A stretch of DNA of 64,000 bases, from NCBI RefSeq assembly GCF_030268885.1, contig NZ_BSSA01000013.1:117689-181688 (forward strand), in the 5' to 3' direction. The stretch is from Kitasatospora phosalacinea. GTDB lineage: Bacteria > Actinomycetota > Actinomycetes > Streptomycetales > Streptomycetaceae. Below, one piece after another: positions 1 to 7,964 of this stretch. The position numbers and the translations under genes are program-made. The notes below the pieces were generated by a model. The model was not told the origin of the DNA. It was given only the letters and a program-made list of their open reading frames with translations, and searched no databases. The stretch's first letter is position 1. Every line of letters starts with the position of its first letter.

Positions 1-1
1 C

Positions 2-2335
2 AACCAGGCGTGCCGCCCCGACGGCATGTACACCACGCCCGGCGTCGACGTCCCGTACTGCAACGTCTACGACACCAGCGGCCGCGAGCAGATGGGCGCC
101 GACCACCAGCGGCGCGTCATCGGCTACTTCACCAGCTGGCGCACCGGCAAGGACGGCACGCCCGCCTACCTGGTGAACAACATCCCCTGGGACAAGGTCA
201 CCCACCTCAACTACGCGTTCGCGCACGTGGCCTCCGACAACACGCTGTCGGTCGGCACGGACGGCCCGGACAACGCCTCCACCGGGATGACCTTCCCCGG
301 CGTGGCGGGCGCGGAGATGGACCCGGCGTACTCGTACAAGGGCCACTTCAACCTGCTCAACAAGTTCAAGAAGCAGTACCCGAACGTCAAGACCATGGTC
401 TCGGTGGGCGGTTGGGCCGAGACCGGCGGCTACTTCGACGACTCGGGCAAGCGGGTCAACTCGGGCGGCTTCTACTCGATGACCGTCAACGCGGACGGGT
501 CGGTCAACCAGGCCGGCATCAACACCTTCGCGGACTCGGCCGTCGCCTTCATCAAGAAGTACGGCTTCAACGGCGTCGACCTCGACTACGAGTACCCGAC
601 CTCGATGAAGGACGCGGGCAACCCGCTCGACTACTCCCTCTCCAACGCCAAGCGCGCCTCCCTGATGAAGGGCTACGCCGCGCTGATGAAGACCATGCGG
701 GAGAAGCTCGACCGGGCCTCCGCCGCCGACGGCAAGTACTACCTGCTCTCGGTCGCCGCCCCGTCCTCGGGCTACCTGCTGCGCGGCATGGAGACCTTCC
801 AGGTCACCCAGTACCTGGACTACGTCAACATCATGTCGTACGACCTGCACGGCGCCTGGAACAAGTACGTCGGCCCGAACGCGGCGCTGTACGACGACGG
901 CAAGGACGCCGAGCTGGCGGCCGCCAACGTGTACGGCACCTCGCAGTACGGCGGCATCGGCTACCTGAACACCGACTGGGCCGTGCACTACTTCCGCGGC
1001 GCGATGCCGGCCGGCCGGATCAACCTCGGCGTGCCGTACTACACCCGCGGCTTCCAGAACGTCCAGGGCGGCACCAACGGCCTGTGGGGCACCTCCTCCA
1101 CCACCACCTGTCCGGCCGGCTCCGGCCTGACCACCTGTGGTGACGGCGCCGTCGGCATCGACAACATCTGGCACGACCTGGACGACAACGGCAAGGAGTC
1201 GCCCGCCGGCTCCAACCCGATGTGGCACGCCAAGAACCTGGAGGCGGGCGTCCTGCCGGACTACCTGTCCAAGTACGGCGTGAGCGACACCGCGCTCAAG
1301 GGCACCTACTCCCGCAACTACAGCTCGGCGCTGGTCGCGCCGTGGCTGTGGAACGCGGACAAGAAGGTCTTCCTGTCCACCGAGGACGACCAGTCGATCG
1401 GCGCCAAGGCCGACTACGTGGTCAACCAGGGCGTCGGCGGCGCGATGATCTGGGAGCTGGCCGGCGACTACAAGTGGGACGCCACCGCCAACGGCGGCAA
1501 GGGCGAGTACGTCCAGGGCAGCACCATGACCTCGCTGCTGTACGACAAGTTCAAGTCCGCCCCGGCGTACGGCGCGACCCGCTCCACCATCGCGCTGCCG
1601 CAGCAGACCCTGCCGATCGACGTCTCCTTCACCGACTTCGCGCTGGGCGACAACAACTACCCGATCAACCCGAAGATCCACATCGTCAACAACTCGACGG
1701 TCACCCTGCCGGGCGGCACCGAGTTCCAGTTCGACTACTCGGTCTCCGCGCCCAGCAACGCCGCCGACCAGTCCGGCTTCGGCTCCAAGGTGATCCGGGC
1801 CGACCACACCGGCAGCAACGTCGGCGGTCTGAAGGGCACCTACAACCGGGTCTCGCTGAAGCTGCCGACCTGGCAGACGCTGGCGCCCGGCGCCTCGGTG
1901 GACGTCGCCTTCGTCTACTACCTGCCGGTCTCCACCCCCGCCAACTGGACCGTGAACGTCGGCGGCACCCTGTACGGCATCACCGGCGACTACACCCGCG
2001 GCACCACCGCGGGCACCGCCTCGCCGTCCGCGTCGGCCTCCGCCTCGGCCTCGCAGTCCGCGTCGCCGTCGGCCTCGGCCAGCGCCTCGGCCTCCCCCTC
2101 CCGGTCGGCCTCCCCGTCGGCCTCGGCCTCCGCCTCGCAGTCGGCCTCGCCGTCCGCGTCGGTCACCGCCGGTGCCTGCACGGGCGCCCCGAGCTGGAGC
2201 GCCGGGACGACCTACGCCACCACCACCAAGGTGTCGTGGAAGGGCCACTACTACCAGAACAAGTGGTGGACCGCGGGCGAGGACCCCTCGTTGAGCGGCG
2301 CCTGGGGCGTCTGGACGGACCTCGGGGCCTGCTGA
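2..2335 (+). CDS. GH18 chitinase, 5' end cut by window edge
   Basis: Secreted family 18 glycoside hydrolase that cleaves chitin. The reading frame is open from base 2, so the N-terminus (signal peptide, perhaps another binding domain) lies outside the window. Counting from the first Met at 26, the catalytic strand reads FNGVDLDYEYP, with the catalytic Glu at residue 189; the first Asp of the usual DxxDxDxE is Asn here. After the barrel come a beta-sandwich-like region (about 515-655), a Ser/Ala/Pro linker (about 665-713) and a C-terminal chitin-binding domain of CBM5/12 type with YYQNKWWTAGEDP. The stop at 2333-2335 is followed by a strong hairpin. Family assignment is secure; the exact 5' extent cannot be seen. 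Confidence 0.93.
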   Translation, partial: NQACRPDGMYTTPGVDVPYCNVYDTSGREQMGADHQRRVIGYFTSWRTGKDGTPAYLVNNIPWDKVTHLNYAFAHVASDNTLSVGTDGPDNASTGMTFPGVAGAEMDPAYSYKGHFNLLNKFKKQYPNVKTMVSVGGWAETGGYFDDSGKRVNSGGFYSMTVNADGSVNQAGINTFADSAVAFIKKYGFNGVDLDYEYPTSMKDAGNPLDYSLSNAKRASLMKGYAALMKTMREKLDRASAADGKYYLLSVAAPSSGYLLRGMETFQVTQYLDYVNIMSYDLHGAWNKYVGPNAALYDDGKDAELAAANVYGTSQYGGIGYLNTDWAVHYFRGAMPAGRINLGVPYYTRGFQNVQGGTNGLWGTSSTTTCPAGSGLTTCGDGAVGIDNIWHDLDDNGKESPAGSNPMWHAKNLEAGVLPDYLSKYGVSDTALKGTYSRNYSSALVAPWLWNADKKVFLSTEDDQSIGAKADYVVNQGVGGAMIWELAGDYKWDATANGGKGEYVQGSTMTSLLYDKFKSAPAYGATRSTIALPQQTLPIDVSFTDFALGDNNYPINPKIHIVNNSTVTLPGGTEFQFDYSVSAPSNAADQSGFGSKVIRADHTGSNVGGLKGTYNRVSLKLPTWQTLAPGASVDVAFVYYLPVSTPANWTVNVGGTLYGITGDYTRGTTAGTASPSASASASASQSASPSASASASASPSRSASPSASASASQSASPSASVTAGACTGAPSWSAGTTYATTTKVSWKGHYYQNKWWTAGEDPSLSGAWGVWTDLGAC
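2021..2165 (+). repeat. Ser/Ala-rich linker coding repeats
   Basis: Degenerate short repeats of tcc/tcg-gcc codons encode an (SA)n/(SP)n linker between the chitinase catalytic part and its chitin-binding domain. Such low-complexity DNA is slippage-prone, so length differences between strains would be expected here. Confidence 0.8.
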
Positions 2336-2358
2336 GGCTGATCCCGAGCCCATGAACG

Positions 2359-2399
2359 GCGGTGGCGGTCGACCCGGTCGGGGGGTCGGCCGCCACCGC
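2359..2399. terminator. Bidirectional hairpin between chitinase and bcp
   Basis: Arms 2359-2374 and 2384-2399 pair over 16 bp with one mismatch around a 9-nt loop. It lies between two convergent stop codons and can serve both genes. There is no U-tract, as is usual in Streptomyces. Confidence 0.75.
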
Positions 2400-2417
2400 T
2401 CCTTCGCGCTCCGACGG

Positions 2418-2891
2418 CTACTGGCCGACCTTCAGGTCCTTGAGCAGCTTGGCGACGTGCCCGGTGGCCCGGACGTTGTAGAGCGCCCGCTCCACCCTGC
2501 CCTGCTCGTCCACCACGACCGTCGAGCGGATCACGCCCTGGTAGGTGCGGCCGTAGTTCACCTTCTCGCCGTACGCGCCGTACGCCTCCAGCACCCGGTG
2601 CTCCGGGTCGGACAGCAGGGTCACCTTCAGGTTCTCGGTCTCGCGGAACTTCCCGAGCTTCTCCGGCTTGTCCGGCGAGATGCCGATCACGTCGTAGCCC
2701 GCGCCCGCGAACACCTCCAGGTTGTCGGTGAAGTCGCACGCCTGCTTGGTGCAGCCGGGGGTCAGCGCCGCCGGGTAGAAGTAGACGATCACCTTGCGGC
2801 CGAGGTGGTCGGCCAGCGACACCTCCTGGCCGTCGGCGTCGGGCAGGGTGAAGGCGGGGGCGGTGTCGCCGGGCTGCAGGCGCTCGCTCAC
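2418..2891 (-). CDS. bcp: Thiol peroxidase, Bcp/PrxQ-type peroxiredoxin
   Basis: Thioredoxin-fold peroxidase of 157 residues that reduces peroxides with thioredoxin-type donors in the cytoplasm. The active-site segment LTPGCTKQACDF holds the peroxidatic Cys47 and the resolving Cys52, the spacing of two-Cys Bcp/PrxQ enzymes. Length is normal for the family. It is transcribed alone, convergent with the chitinase and divergent from the DUF3618 gene. A TAGGTT-like -10 lies about 45 bases upstream of the ATG on the minus strand. Confidence 0.95.
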   Translation of the reverse strand: MSERLQPGDTAPAFTLPDADGQEVSLADHLGRKVIVYFYPAALTPGCTKQACDFTDNLEVFAGAGYDVIGISPDKPEKLGKFRETENLKVTLLSDPEHRVLEAYGAYGEKVNYGRTYQGVIRSTVVVDEQGRVERALYNVRATGHVAKLLKDLKVGQ

Positions 2892-3031
2892 GGTCGGGCT
2901 CTCCTCGGGAGGGGACGGGTGGTCGTGCTGCGGGCCAACCTACCCCCGTTGGTGGGTGGCGCTGCGCGCGTGCGGCGGCGAGCTGACAGACTGTCGGTGG
3001 AGAAGAAGTACCTAGCGGTAACAGAGATGGG

Positions 3032-3382
3032 GTGGCCCCAGTGGCAGCGAGCGGCAAGGACACGTCGGCACCGCGTACGACGGCCCAGATCGAGGCGGAC
3101 ATCGCCGGGACCAGGGACCGGCTCGCCGCGACCCTCGACGAGCTCGCCATGCGCGTCCACCCGGCCACCGTCGCCGCCCAGACCAAGGCCAAGGTCCGCG
3201 CCTCGGTCGAGCAGAAGGCCGGGCAGGCGTACGTCGCCGCGAGCGGGGCCGTCGAGCAGGTCAGGTCGAAGTTCGTGGACGAGGAGGGCCGGCTGCGGGC
3301 CGAGCGGGTGGTGCCGGTCGCGCTGGTCGGCGTCGGCGTGGTGCTGCTGATCGCCTCGGCGCGGCGGCGGCGCAAGGGCTGA
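3032..3382 (+). CDS. DUF3618 membrane-anchored protein
   Basis: Protein of 116 residues with an N-terminal helical segment (TTAQIEADIAGTRDRLAATLDEL) typical of DUF3618, an amphipathic middle and one C-terminal membrane helix (about 93-110) ending in RRRRKG. It probably sits on the inner face of the membrane; its function is unknown. I take the GTG at 3032; a GTG at 3041 is equally possible because neither has a strong Shine-Dalgarno. A GACAGACTGTC palindrome and a TACCTA -10-like hexamer precede it. A perfect hairpin follows the stop. Confidence 0.8.
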   Translation: MAPVAASGKDTSAPRTTAQIEADIAGTRDRLAATLDELAMRVHPATVAAQTKAKVRASVEQKAGQAYVAASGAVEQVRSKFVDEEGRLRAERVVPVALVGVGVVLLIASARRRRKG

Positions 3383-3394
3383 CGCCGGTACGGT

Positions 3395-3424
3395 CGGGGC
3401 CCCGGGCAGGCGCCCGGGGCCCCG
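3395..3424 (+). terminator. Perfect 13-bp hairpin after the DUF3618 gene
   Basis: Arms 3395-3407 (cggggccccgggc) and 3412-3424 are exact reverse complements around a 4-nt loop, 12 bases after the stop codon. Confidence 0.75.
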
Positions 3425-3443
3425 CCGCCGCGTGCCGGTCCGG

Positions 3444-3449
3444 TACGGT
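3444..3449 (+). promoter_or_regulatory. -10-like TACGGT, leaderless start for the GroES-like gene
   Basis: TACGGT ends 6 bases before the GTG at 3456, the spacing expected if transcription starts at the start codon. No Shine-Dalgarno is present. The surrounding 16-mer (3440-3455) is an exact copy of 3385-3400. Confidence 0.5.
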
Positions 3450-3455
3450 CGGGGC

Positions 3456-3851
3456 GTGAGCGAGAACGACACCCAGAACACGGCCGCAGCCGGTGAGGAC
3501 GCCCCGCACGGGCGGCACGACCGGCTCGGGGAGAAGCTGCCGATCCGGATGCTGCACGACCGGGTGCTGGTGCGGACCGAGACCGGCGAGGGCGAGCGGC
3601 GCTCCACCGGCGGCATCCTGATCCCGGCGACCGCCGAGCTGTCGCGGCGCTGCGCGTGGGCCGAGGCGGTGGCCGTCGGCCAGAGCGTCCGCTCGGTCGA
3701 GCCGGGCGACCGGGTGCTGTACGACCCGGAGGACAAGCTGGAGGTCGAGGTCCGCGGCGCCACCTACGTGCTGCTGCGCGAGCGCGACCTGCACGCGGTC
3801 GCGGCGGGCCGGTTCGGCGACCTGGAGGGCTCGACCGGGCTGTACCTGTAG
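3456..3851 (+). CDS. GroES-like co-chaperonin-fold protein
   Basis: Protein of 131 residues with the Cpn10/GroES fold: LPIRMLHDRVLVRTE, then TGGILIPATA where GroES has its mobile loop, then VEPGDRVLYDPED. It has about 20-30 extra residues before the domain and a C-terminal extension compared with the roughly 100-residue GroES, and there is no groEL beside it. It may be a divergent co-chaperonin paralogue. The GTG at 3456 is chosen over an upstream in-frame GTG at 3432 because a -10 element lies immediately before it, which suggests a leaderless transcript. Confidence 0.8.
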   Translation: MSENDTQNTAAAGEDAPHGRHDRLGEKLPIRMLHDRVLVRTETGEGERRSTGGILIPATAELSRRCAWAEAVAVGQSVRSVEPGDRVLYDPEDKLEVEVRGATYVLLRERDLHAVAAGRFGDLEGSTGLYL

Positions 3852-3870
3852 GACCCGGAGGAGGAACGGA

Positions 3871-3908
3871 GGGCGCCCGCGGCGGGCCGGTACACGCCGC
3901 GGGCGCCC
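3871..3908 (+). terminator. Perfect 14-bp hairpin after the GroES-like gene
   Basis: Arms 3871-3884 (gggcgcccgcggcg) and 3895-3908 pair perfectly around a 10-nt loop, 20 bases past the stop. Two near-identical 16-mers containing ccgtgccgcgggcg follow at 3910-3946. Confidence 0.75.
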
Positions 3909-4037
3909 TTCGCCGTGCCGCGGGCGCGCTCCGCCGTGCCGCGGGCGCCGTCGAAAACCGGGTGCGGGCGGCCGGGCGGCGGGCATAGCTTGGTGGGTCG
4001 CGTCCGCGTGCGGGTGATTGTCGACAAGGGGACAAGT

Positions 4038-4844
4038 GTGTTCGACGGGGTCTACTTATCGGTCGCCCGCGGGGCCTTCCGGCGGTACTCGACGTACCGG
4101 GCCGCGACGGTGGCCGGGACGGTCACCAACACCGTGTTCGGGATGATCCTGGCCTCCACCATGCTCGCCCTGTGGCGGGCCAGACCGGGCCTCGGCGGCT
4201 ACGACGCCGCGCAGGCGGTCACGTATATCTGGATCAGCCAGGGGCTGCTGGTGACCGTCGCGGTGTGGGGCGGCGGCTTCCAGGACGACCTGCAGGCGCG
4301 CTTCCGCAGCGGGGACATCGCCGTCGACCTGTACCGGCCGGTGGACTTCCAGGGCTGGTGGCTGGCCACCGACCTGGGCCGGGCCGGGTACCAGCTGCTG
4401 ACCAGGGGCGCGCTGCCGATGCTGGCGGGCGCGGCGCTGTTCGACCTGGTGCTGCCGGGCGACCCGCTGGTGTGGGCCGAGTTCCTGCTCGCGGTGGCGC
4501 TGGCGGTGGTGGTCAGCTTCGGACTGCGCTTCCTGGCCTCGATCACCGGCTTCTGGCTGCACGACTCCGACGGGGTGCGGGCCGCGATGGCCGTGGTGTC
4601 GATGTTCTTCTCCGGGATGCTCCTGCCGCTGGCCCTCTTCCCCGGCGCGCTGGGCGAACTGGCCCGGGTGCTGCCCTTCTCGGCGATGGTGCAACTGCCC
4701 GCCGACGTGCTGCTGCAGCGCCGCACCGGCACCGCCCTGCTCGGCCTGTACGGGTTCCAACTGGCCTGGGGAGCCGCCCTGCTGGCGCTCGGCCGGGCCG
4801 GACAGACGCTCGCGGTGCGCCGGGTGGTGGTCCAGGGTGGCTGA
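4038..4844 (+). CDS. ABC-2 family exporter permease (first subunit)
   Basis: Integral membrane protein of 268 residues with about six hydrophobic helices, matching the ABC2_membrane_6 type of ABC-2 permease found in paired-permease exporters. The GTG at 4038 is preceded by AAGGGGAC at good spacing; an open frame extends further upstream but with no RBS and non-membrane sequence. The next permease gene overlaps its stop by 8 bases and an ATPase gene follows, so the three form one operon coding for a heteromeric exporter. Substrate unknown; related cyanobacterial systems have been linked to export of cationic toxicants. Confidence 0.88.
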   Translation: MFDGVYLSVARGAFRRYSTYRAATVAGTVTNTVFGMILASTMLALWRARPGLGGYDAAQAVTYIWISQGLLVTVAVWGGGFQDDLQARFRSGDIAVDLYRPVDFQGWWLATDLGRAGYQLLTRGALPMLAGAALFDLVLPGDPLVWAEFLLAVALAVVVSFGLRFLASITGFWLHDSDGVRAAMAVVSMFFSGMLLPLALFPGALGELARVLPFSAMVQLPADVLLQRRTGTALLGLYGFQLAWGAALLALGRAGQTLAVRRVVVQGG

Positions 4845-5673
4845 ACCCGGCCGCGGCACGGCGGCGCGTGCGGGCTGGGCGGTGCGCTCCTGGTGGCTGA
4901 TCACCGGGATGTGGATCCGCTCCACGATGGCCTACCGGGCCTCGTTCGCGCTCTCGCTGGCCGCCAACACGCTCATCACCTTCCTCGACTTCGCGGTGCT
5001 GCTGCTGATGTTCGCCCACACCCGGCAGCTGGCCGGGTGGACGCTCGCCGAGACCGGCTTCCTGTACGCCACCTCCTCGGTCGCGCTCGGCGCCGCCAAC
5101 GTCCTGGTCGGATCGGTCGGCGGACTGGGGGAGCGGGTGCGCTCCGGCAGCCTGGACACCATGCTGATCCGGCCCGCCCCCGCGCTGGCCCAGCTCGCCG
5201 CCGAACGCTTCTCGCTGCGCCGCCTCGGCCGGCTGGTCCAGGCCTTCGCGGTGCTCGGCTGGTCGCTCACCGCACTGGACGTGCACTGGAGCTGGGACCG
5301 GGTGCTGATGGTGCCCGCCCTGCTGCTGTGCGGCACCGTCATCTTCTGCGCGCTGTTCGTGGGCTGCTCCTGCGTGCAGTTCTGGTGGGGCGAGGCCGCC
5401 GAACTGCAGAACGCCGTCACCTACGGCGGCGCGACCGTCCTGCAGTACCCGCCCACCGTGTTCGCCAAGGAGCTCGTCGCCGGGACGGTCTTCGGCGTGC
5501 CGCTGGCGTTCGTCAACTGGCTGCCCGCGCTGCACGTGCTGGGCCGCACCGACCCGCTCGGACTGCCCGCCGCCTTCCGGTTCGCCTCGCCGCTGGCCGC
5601 CGCGCTGTGCGTGCTGGCCGCCGGGCTCGCCTGGCGGGCCGGGCTGCGCGCCTACCGCTCCACCGGAAGCTGA
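4837..5673 (+). CDS. ABC-2 family exporter permease (second subunit)
   Basis: Second permease of the exporter, 278 residues with six predicted membrane segments (from WLITGMWIRSTMAYRASF onward). Its GTG start lies inside the end of the upstream permease gene (8-base overlap), which implies coupled translation. It would pair with the first permease to form the transmembrane part driven by the ATPase coded next. Confidence 0.88.
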   Translation: MAEPGRGTAARAGWAVRSWWLITGMWIRSTMAYRASFALSLAANTLITFLDFAVLLLMFAHTRQLAGWTLAETGFLYATSSVALGAANVLVGSVGGLGERVRSGSLDTMLIRPAPALAQLAAERFSLRRLGRLVQAFAVLGWSLTALDVHWSWDRVLMVPALLLCGTVIFCALFVGCSCVQFWWGEAAELQNAVTYGGATVLQYPPTVFAKELVAGTVFGVPLAFVNWLPALHVLGRTDPLGLPAAFRFASPLAAALCVLAAGLAWRAGLRAYRSTGS

Positions 5674-5686
5674 GAGAAGGGGAACC

Positions 5687-6658
5687 ATGGCCGTGATCGA
5701 GGTCGAGGACGTCCGGCGGAGCTTCACCGTCCGCACCAAGGAGGGGCGTTGGCGCCGCGGCAAGCGCGAGGTGCGGGCCGTCGACGGGCTGAGCTTCACC
5801 GTCGCGGAGGGCGAGTGCGTCGGCTACATCGGGCCCAACGGCGCCGGGAAGTCCACCACCGTCAAGATGCTCACCGGCATCCTGGTGCCCAGCGGCGGAC
5901 GGCTGCGGGTGGCCGGGGTCGACCCGGCCGCCCGGCGGGCCGAACTCGCCCGCCGGATCGGCGTGGTGTTCGGCCAGCGCACCACCCTGTGGTGGGACCT
6001 GCCGCTGCGCGACAGCTACGAACTGGCCCGGCGGATCTACCGGATCCCCGACGCCAGGTACCGGGCCAACCTCGACCGCTGCGTCGAACTCCTCGACCTG
6101 GCCGCGCTGCTGGACACCCCCGTGCGCCAGCTCTCGCTCGGCCAGCGGATGCGCGGCGACCTGGCCGCCGCCCTGCTGCACGACCCCAGCGTGCTGTACC
6201 TGGACGAGCCCACCATCGGGCTCGACACCGTCAGCAAGGCCAAGGTCCGCGCGTTCCTGCGCGAGACCAACCGGGAGCGCCGCACCACCGTGCTGCTCAC
6301 CACCCACGACCTCACCGACATCGAGCAGCTGTGCGGCCGGGTCATGGTGATCGACCACGGCCGCCTCGTCCTGGACGGGCCGCTGGAGCGGCTGCACGAG
6401 ATCGGCGGCAGCGAACGCACCCTGGTCGTCGACCTCGCCGAGGCGCACCCGCCGATCGACCTGCCCGGCGTCCGGGTCGCCCGCACCGAGGGCCCCCGGC
6501 AGTGGCTGGCCTTCCCGGCCCGGCAGAGCGCCGCGCCGATCGTCGCCGCCGTCGCCGAGCGCTACCCCCTGGTCGACCTGTCGGTGCGGGAGCCCGCCAT
6601 CGAGGACGTGATCTCCCGGATCTACGCGGGCGATCCCGCCGCCGTGCCCGCGCCCTGA
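5687..6658 (+). CDS. ABC exporter ATP-binding protein
   Basis: Nucleotide-binding subunit of 323 residues. Walker A is GPNGAGKSTT, the signature is LSLGQRMRGDLA (LSLGQ variant of LSGGQ), Walker B is VLYLDEPTIGLD and the H-loop is TTHDLTD. The roughly 30-residue N-terminal extension before the core and the FGQRTTLWWDLP Q-loop region are typical of ATPases that partner ABC2_membrane_6 permeases. AGAAGGGGA lies upstream of the ATG, 13 bases after the permease stop. Confidence 0.93.
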   Translation: MAVIEVEDVRRSFTVRTKEGRWRRGKREVRAVDGLSFTVAEGECVGYIGPNGAGKSTTVKMLTGILVPSGGRLRVAGVDPAARRAELARRIGVVFGQRTTLWWDLPLRDSYELARRIYRIPDARYRANLDRCVELLDLAALLDTPVRQLSLGQRMRGDLAAALLHDPSVLYLDEPTIGLDTVSKAKVRAFLRETNRERRTTVLLTTHDLTDIEQLCGRVMVIDHGRLVLDGPLERLHEIGGSERTLVVDLAEAHPPIDLPGVRVARTEGPRQWLAFPARQSAAPIVAAVAERYPLVDLSVREPAIEDVISRIYAGDPAAVPAP

Positions 6659-6689
6659 GCCGCCGCCCGGGCCCCCGGACGGTCGCCCT

Positions 6690-6703
6690 CACTCGTTCGA
6701 GTG
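6690..6703. promoter_or_regulatory. 14-bp palindrome upstream of the glycosyltransferase
   Basis: CACTCGTTCGAGTG is a perfect inverted repeat (6-bp arms, TT centre) in the 85-bp gap before the glycosyltransferase gene. It could be an operator or a small hairpin after the ABC operon; I cannot name a regulator. Confidence 0.4.
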
Positions 6704-6743
6704 GCGGAGGTGACCAGACGGCCGGTACGGGAGTTGACACCTC

Positions 6744-7964
6744 GTGACCGAGCAAGGACCGGACGTCAGCGTGGTGATCGCCGTCCACGACACCATGCCC
6801 TACCTCACCGCCTGCCTGGACTCGCTGGTGGGCCAGAGCATCGGACCGCAGCGGATGGAGGTCGTCGCCGTCGACGACGGCTCCACCGACGGCAGCACCG
6901 AGGAGCTCGCCCGCTACGCCGCCGCCCACCCCGGCCTGTTCCGCACCGTGCGGCAGCCCGCGTCCGGCGGCCCCGCCAGACCCACCAACCGCGGCACCGA
7001 ACTCGCCCGCGGCCGCTACCTGCTGTACCTCGGGGCCGACGACTGGCTCGGCCCCGAGGCGCTGGAGCGGATGGTCGAGGCCGCCGACCGCTGGGAGTCC
7101 GACGTGCTGATCCCCAAGCAGGTCGGCGAGCACGGCCGGATCGTCCCGCAGGGCATCTTCGACCGGACCGCCGAACGCGTCGGCTTCACCGACTCCGCGC
7201 TCGCCTGGGCGCTCGGCGACACCAAGCTGTTCCGCCGCGACCTGGTCGTCCGGCACGGGCTGCGCCGCCGCGAGGACCTGGTCATCCACTCCGACCAGCC
7301 CTTCACCCTCGGCGCGCTGCTGCACGCCCGCAAGGTCTCCGTCCTCGCCGACTACGACTACTACCACCTGGTGCTGCGCCGGGACCGCTCCAACGTCACC
7401 CACCGGGCCGGGCCGATGGACCGACTGCGCGGCTTCACCGCCGCCCACGAGGTGCTCGACCGCTCCACCCTGCCCGGCCCCGCCCGGGACGCCGTCCGCG
7501 CCCGCTACTTCAGCTGGGACGTCCCGCAGCTGCTGCAGGCCCCCTTCCTGGACGAGCCGCCCGCCATGCAGCGGCGGATCGTCCAGGAGATCGGCCGGTT
7601 CACCGAACGGCACTGCTCGCCCGCCGTGTTCCGCACCCTGCCCGTCCCCGCCCGGCTGCGCCTCGCCCTCGCCCGGCGCGGCGAACTGCACGCCCTGTGC
7701 GACCTGATCGCCTGGGAGCGGGACCACGGCGAAGCCGCCCCCGTCCGCCGCGGCTCCAGGCTCTACGCCCACTACCCGATGTTCCGCGACCGGCGCTTCG
7801 GCCTGCCCGACGCCCTGTTCGAGCTCGGCCCGGCCCCCGGCCCGGACGGCTGGCGCCGCCTCGTCCCCGCCCCGCTGCGCCGCGCCCGGTGGGCCGCCAA
7901 GCGCGCCCTGCGCCGGGCCCGGCGGGACGGCCTGGGCGCGGCCCTGCGGGGGGCCGCCCGGTGA
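6744..7964 (+). CDS. Family 2 glycosyltransferase
   Basis: Cytoplasmic GT-A glycosyltransferase of 406 residues. The N-terminal half has VSVVIAVHDTMPYLTACLDS, VVAVDDGSTDGS and the metal-binding DxD-type motif LGADDW. The C-terminal half (after about residue 250) is Arg-rich and lacks transmembrane helices. It starts at GTG 6744. The downstream nucleotide-sugar dehydrogenase overlaps by 4 bases (GTGA), so the two are probably co-translated and may act on the same uronic-acid-containing glycan. Confidence 0.9.
   Translation: MTEQGPDVSVVIAVHDTMPYLTACLDSLVGQSIGPQRMEVVAVDDGSTDGSTEELARYAAAHPGLFRTVRQPASGGPARPTNRGTELARGRYLLYLGADDWLGPEALERMVEAADRWESDVLIPKQVGEHGRIVPQGIFDRTAERVGFTDSALAWALGDTKLFRRDLVVRHGLRRREDLVIHSDQPFTLGALLHARKVSVLADYDYYHLVLRRDRSNVTHRAGPMDRLRGFTAAHEVLDRSTLPGPARDAVRARYFSWDVPQLLQAPFLDEPPAMQRRIVQEIGRFTERHCSPAVFRTLPVPARLRLALARRGELHALCDLIAWERDHGEAAPVRRGSRLYAHYPMFRDRRFGLPDALFELGPAPGPDGWRRLVPAPLRRARWAAKRALRRARRDGLGAALRGAAR

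Noticed and set aside
2251..4035. 594-codon open frame on the minus strand
   Set aside because: It is Arg/Pro-rich, overlaps bcp, DUF3618 and GroES-like genes and ignores several terminators; high G+C keeps shadow frames open.
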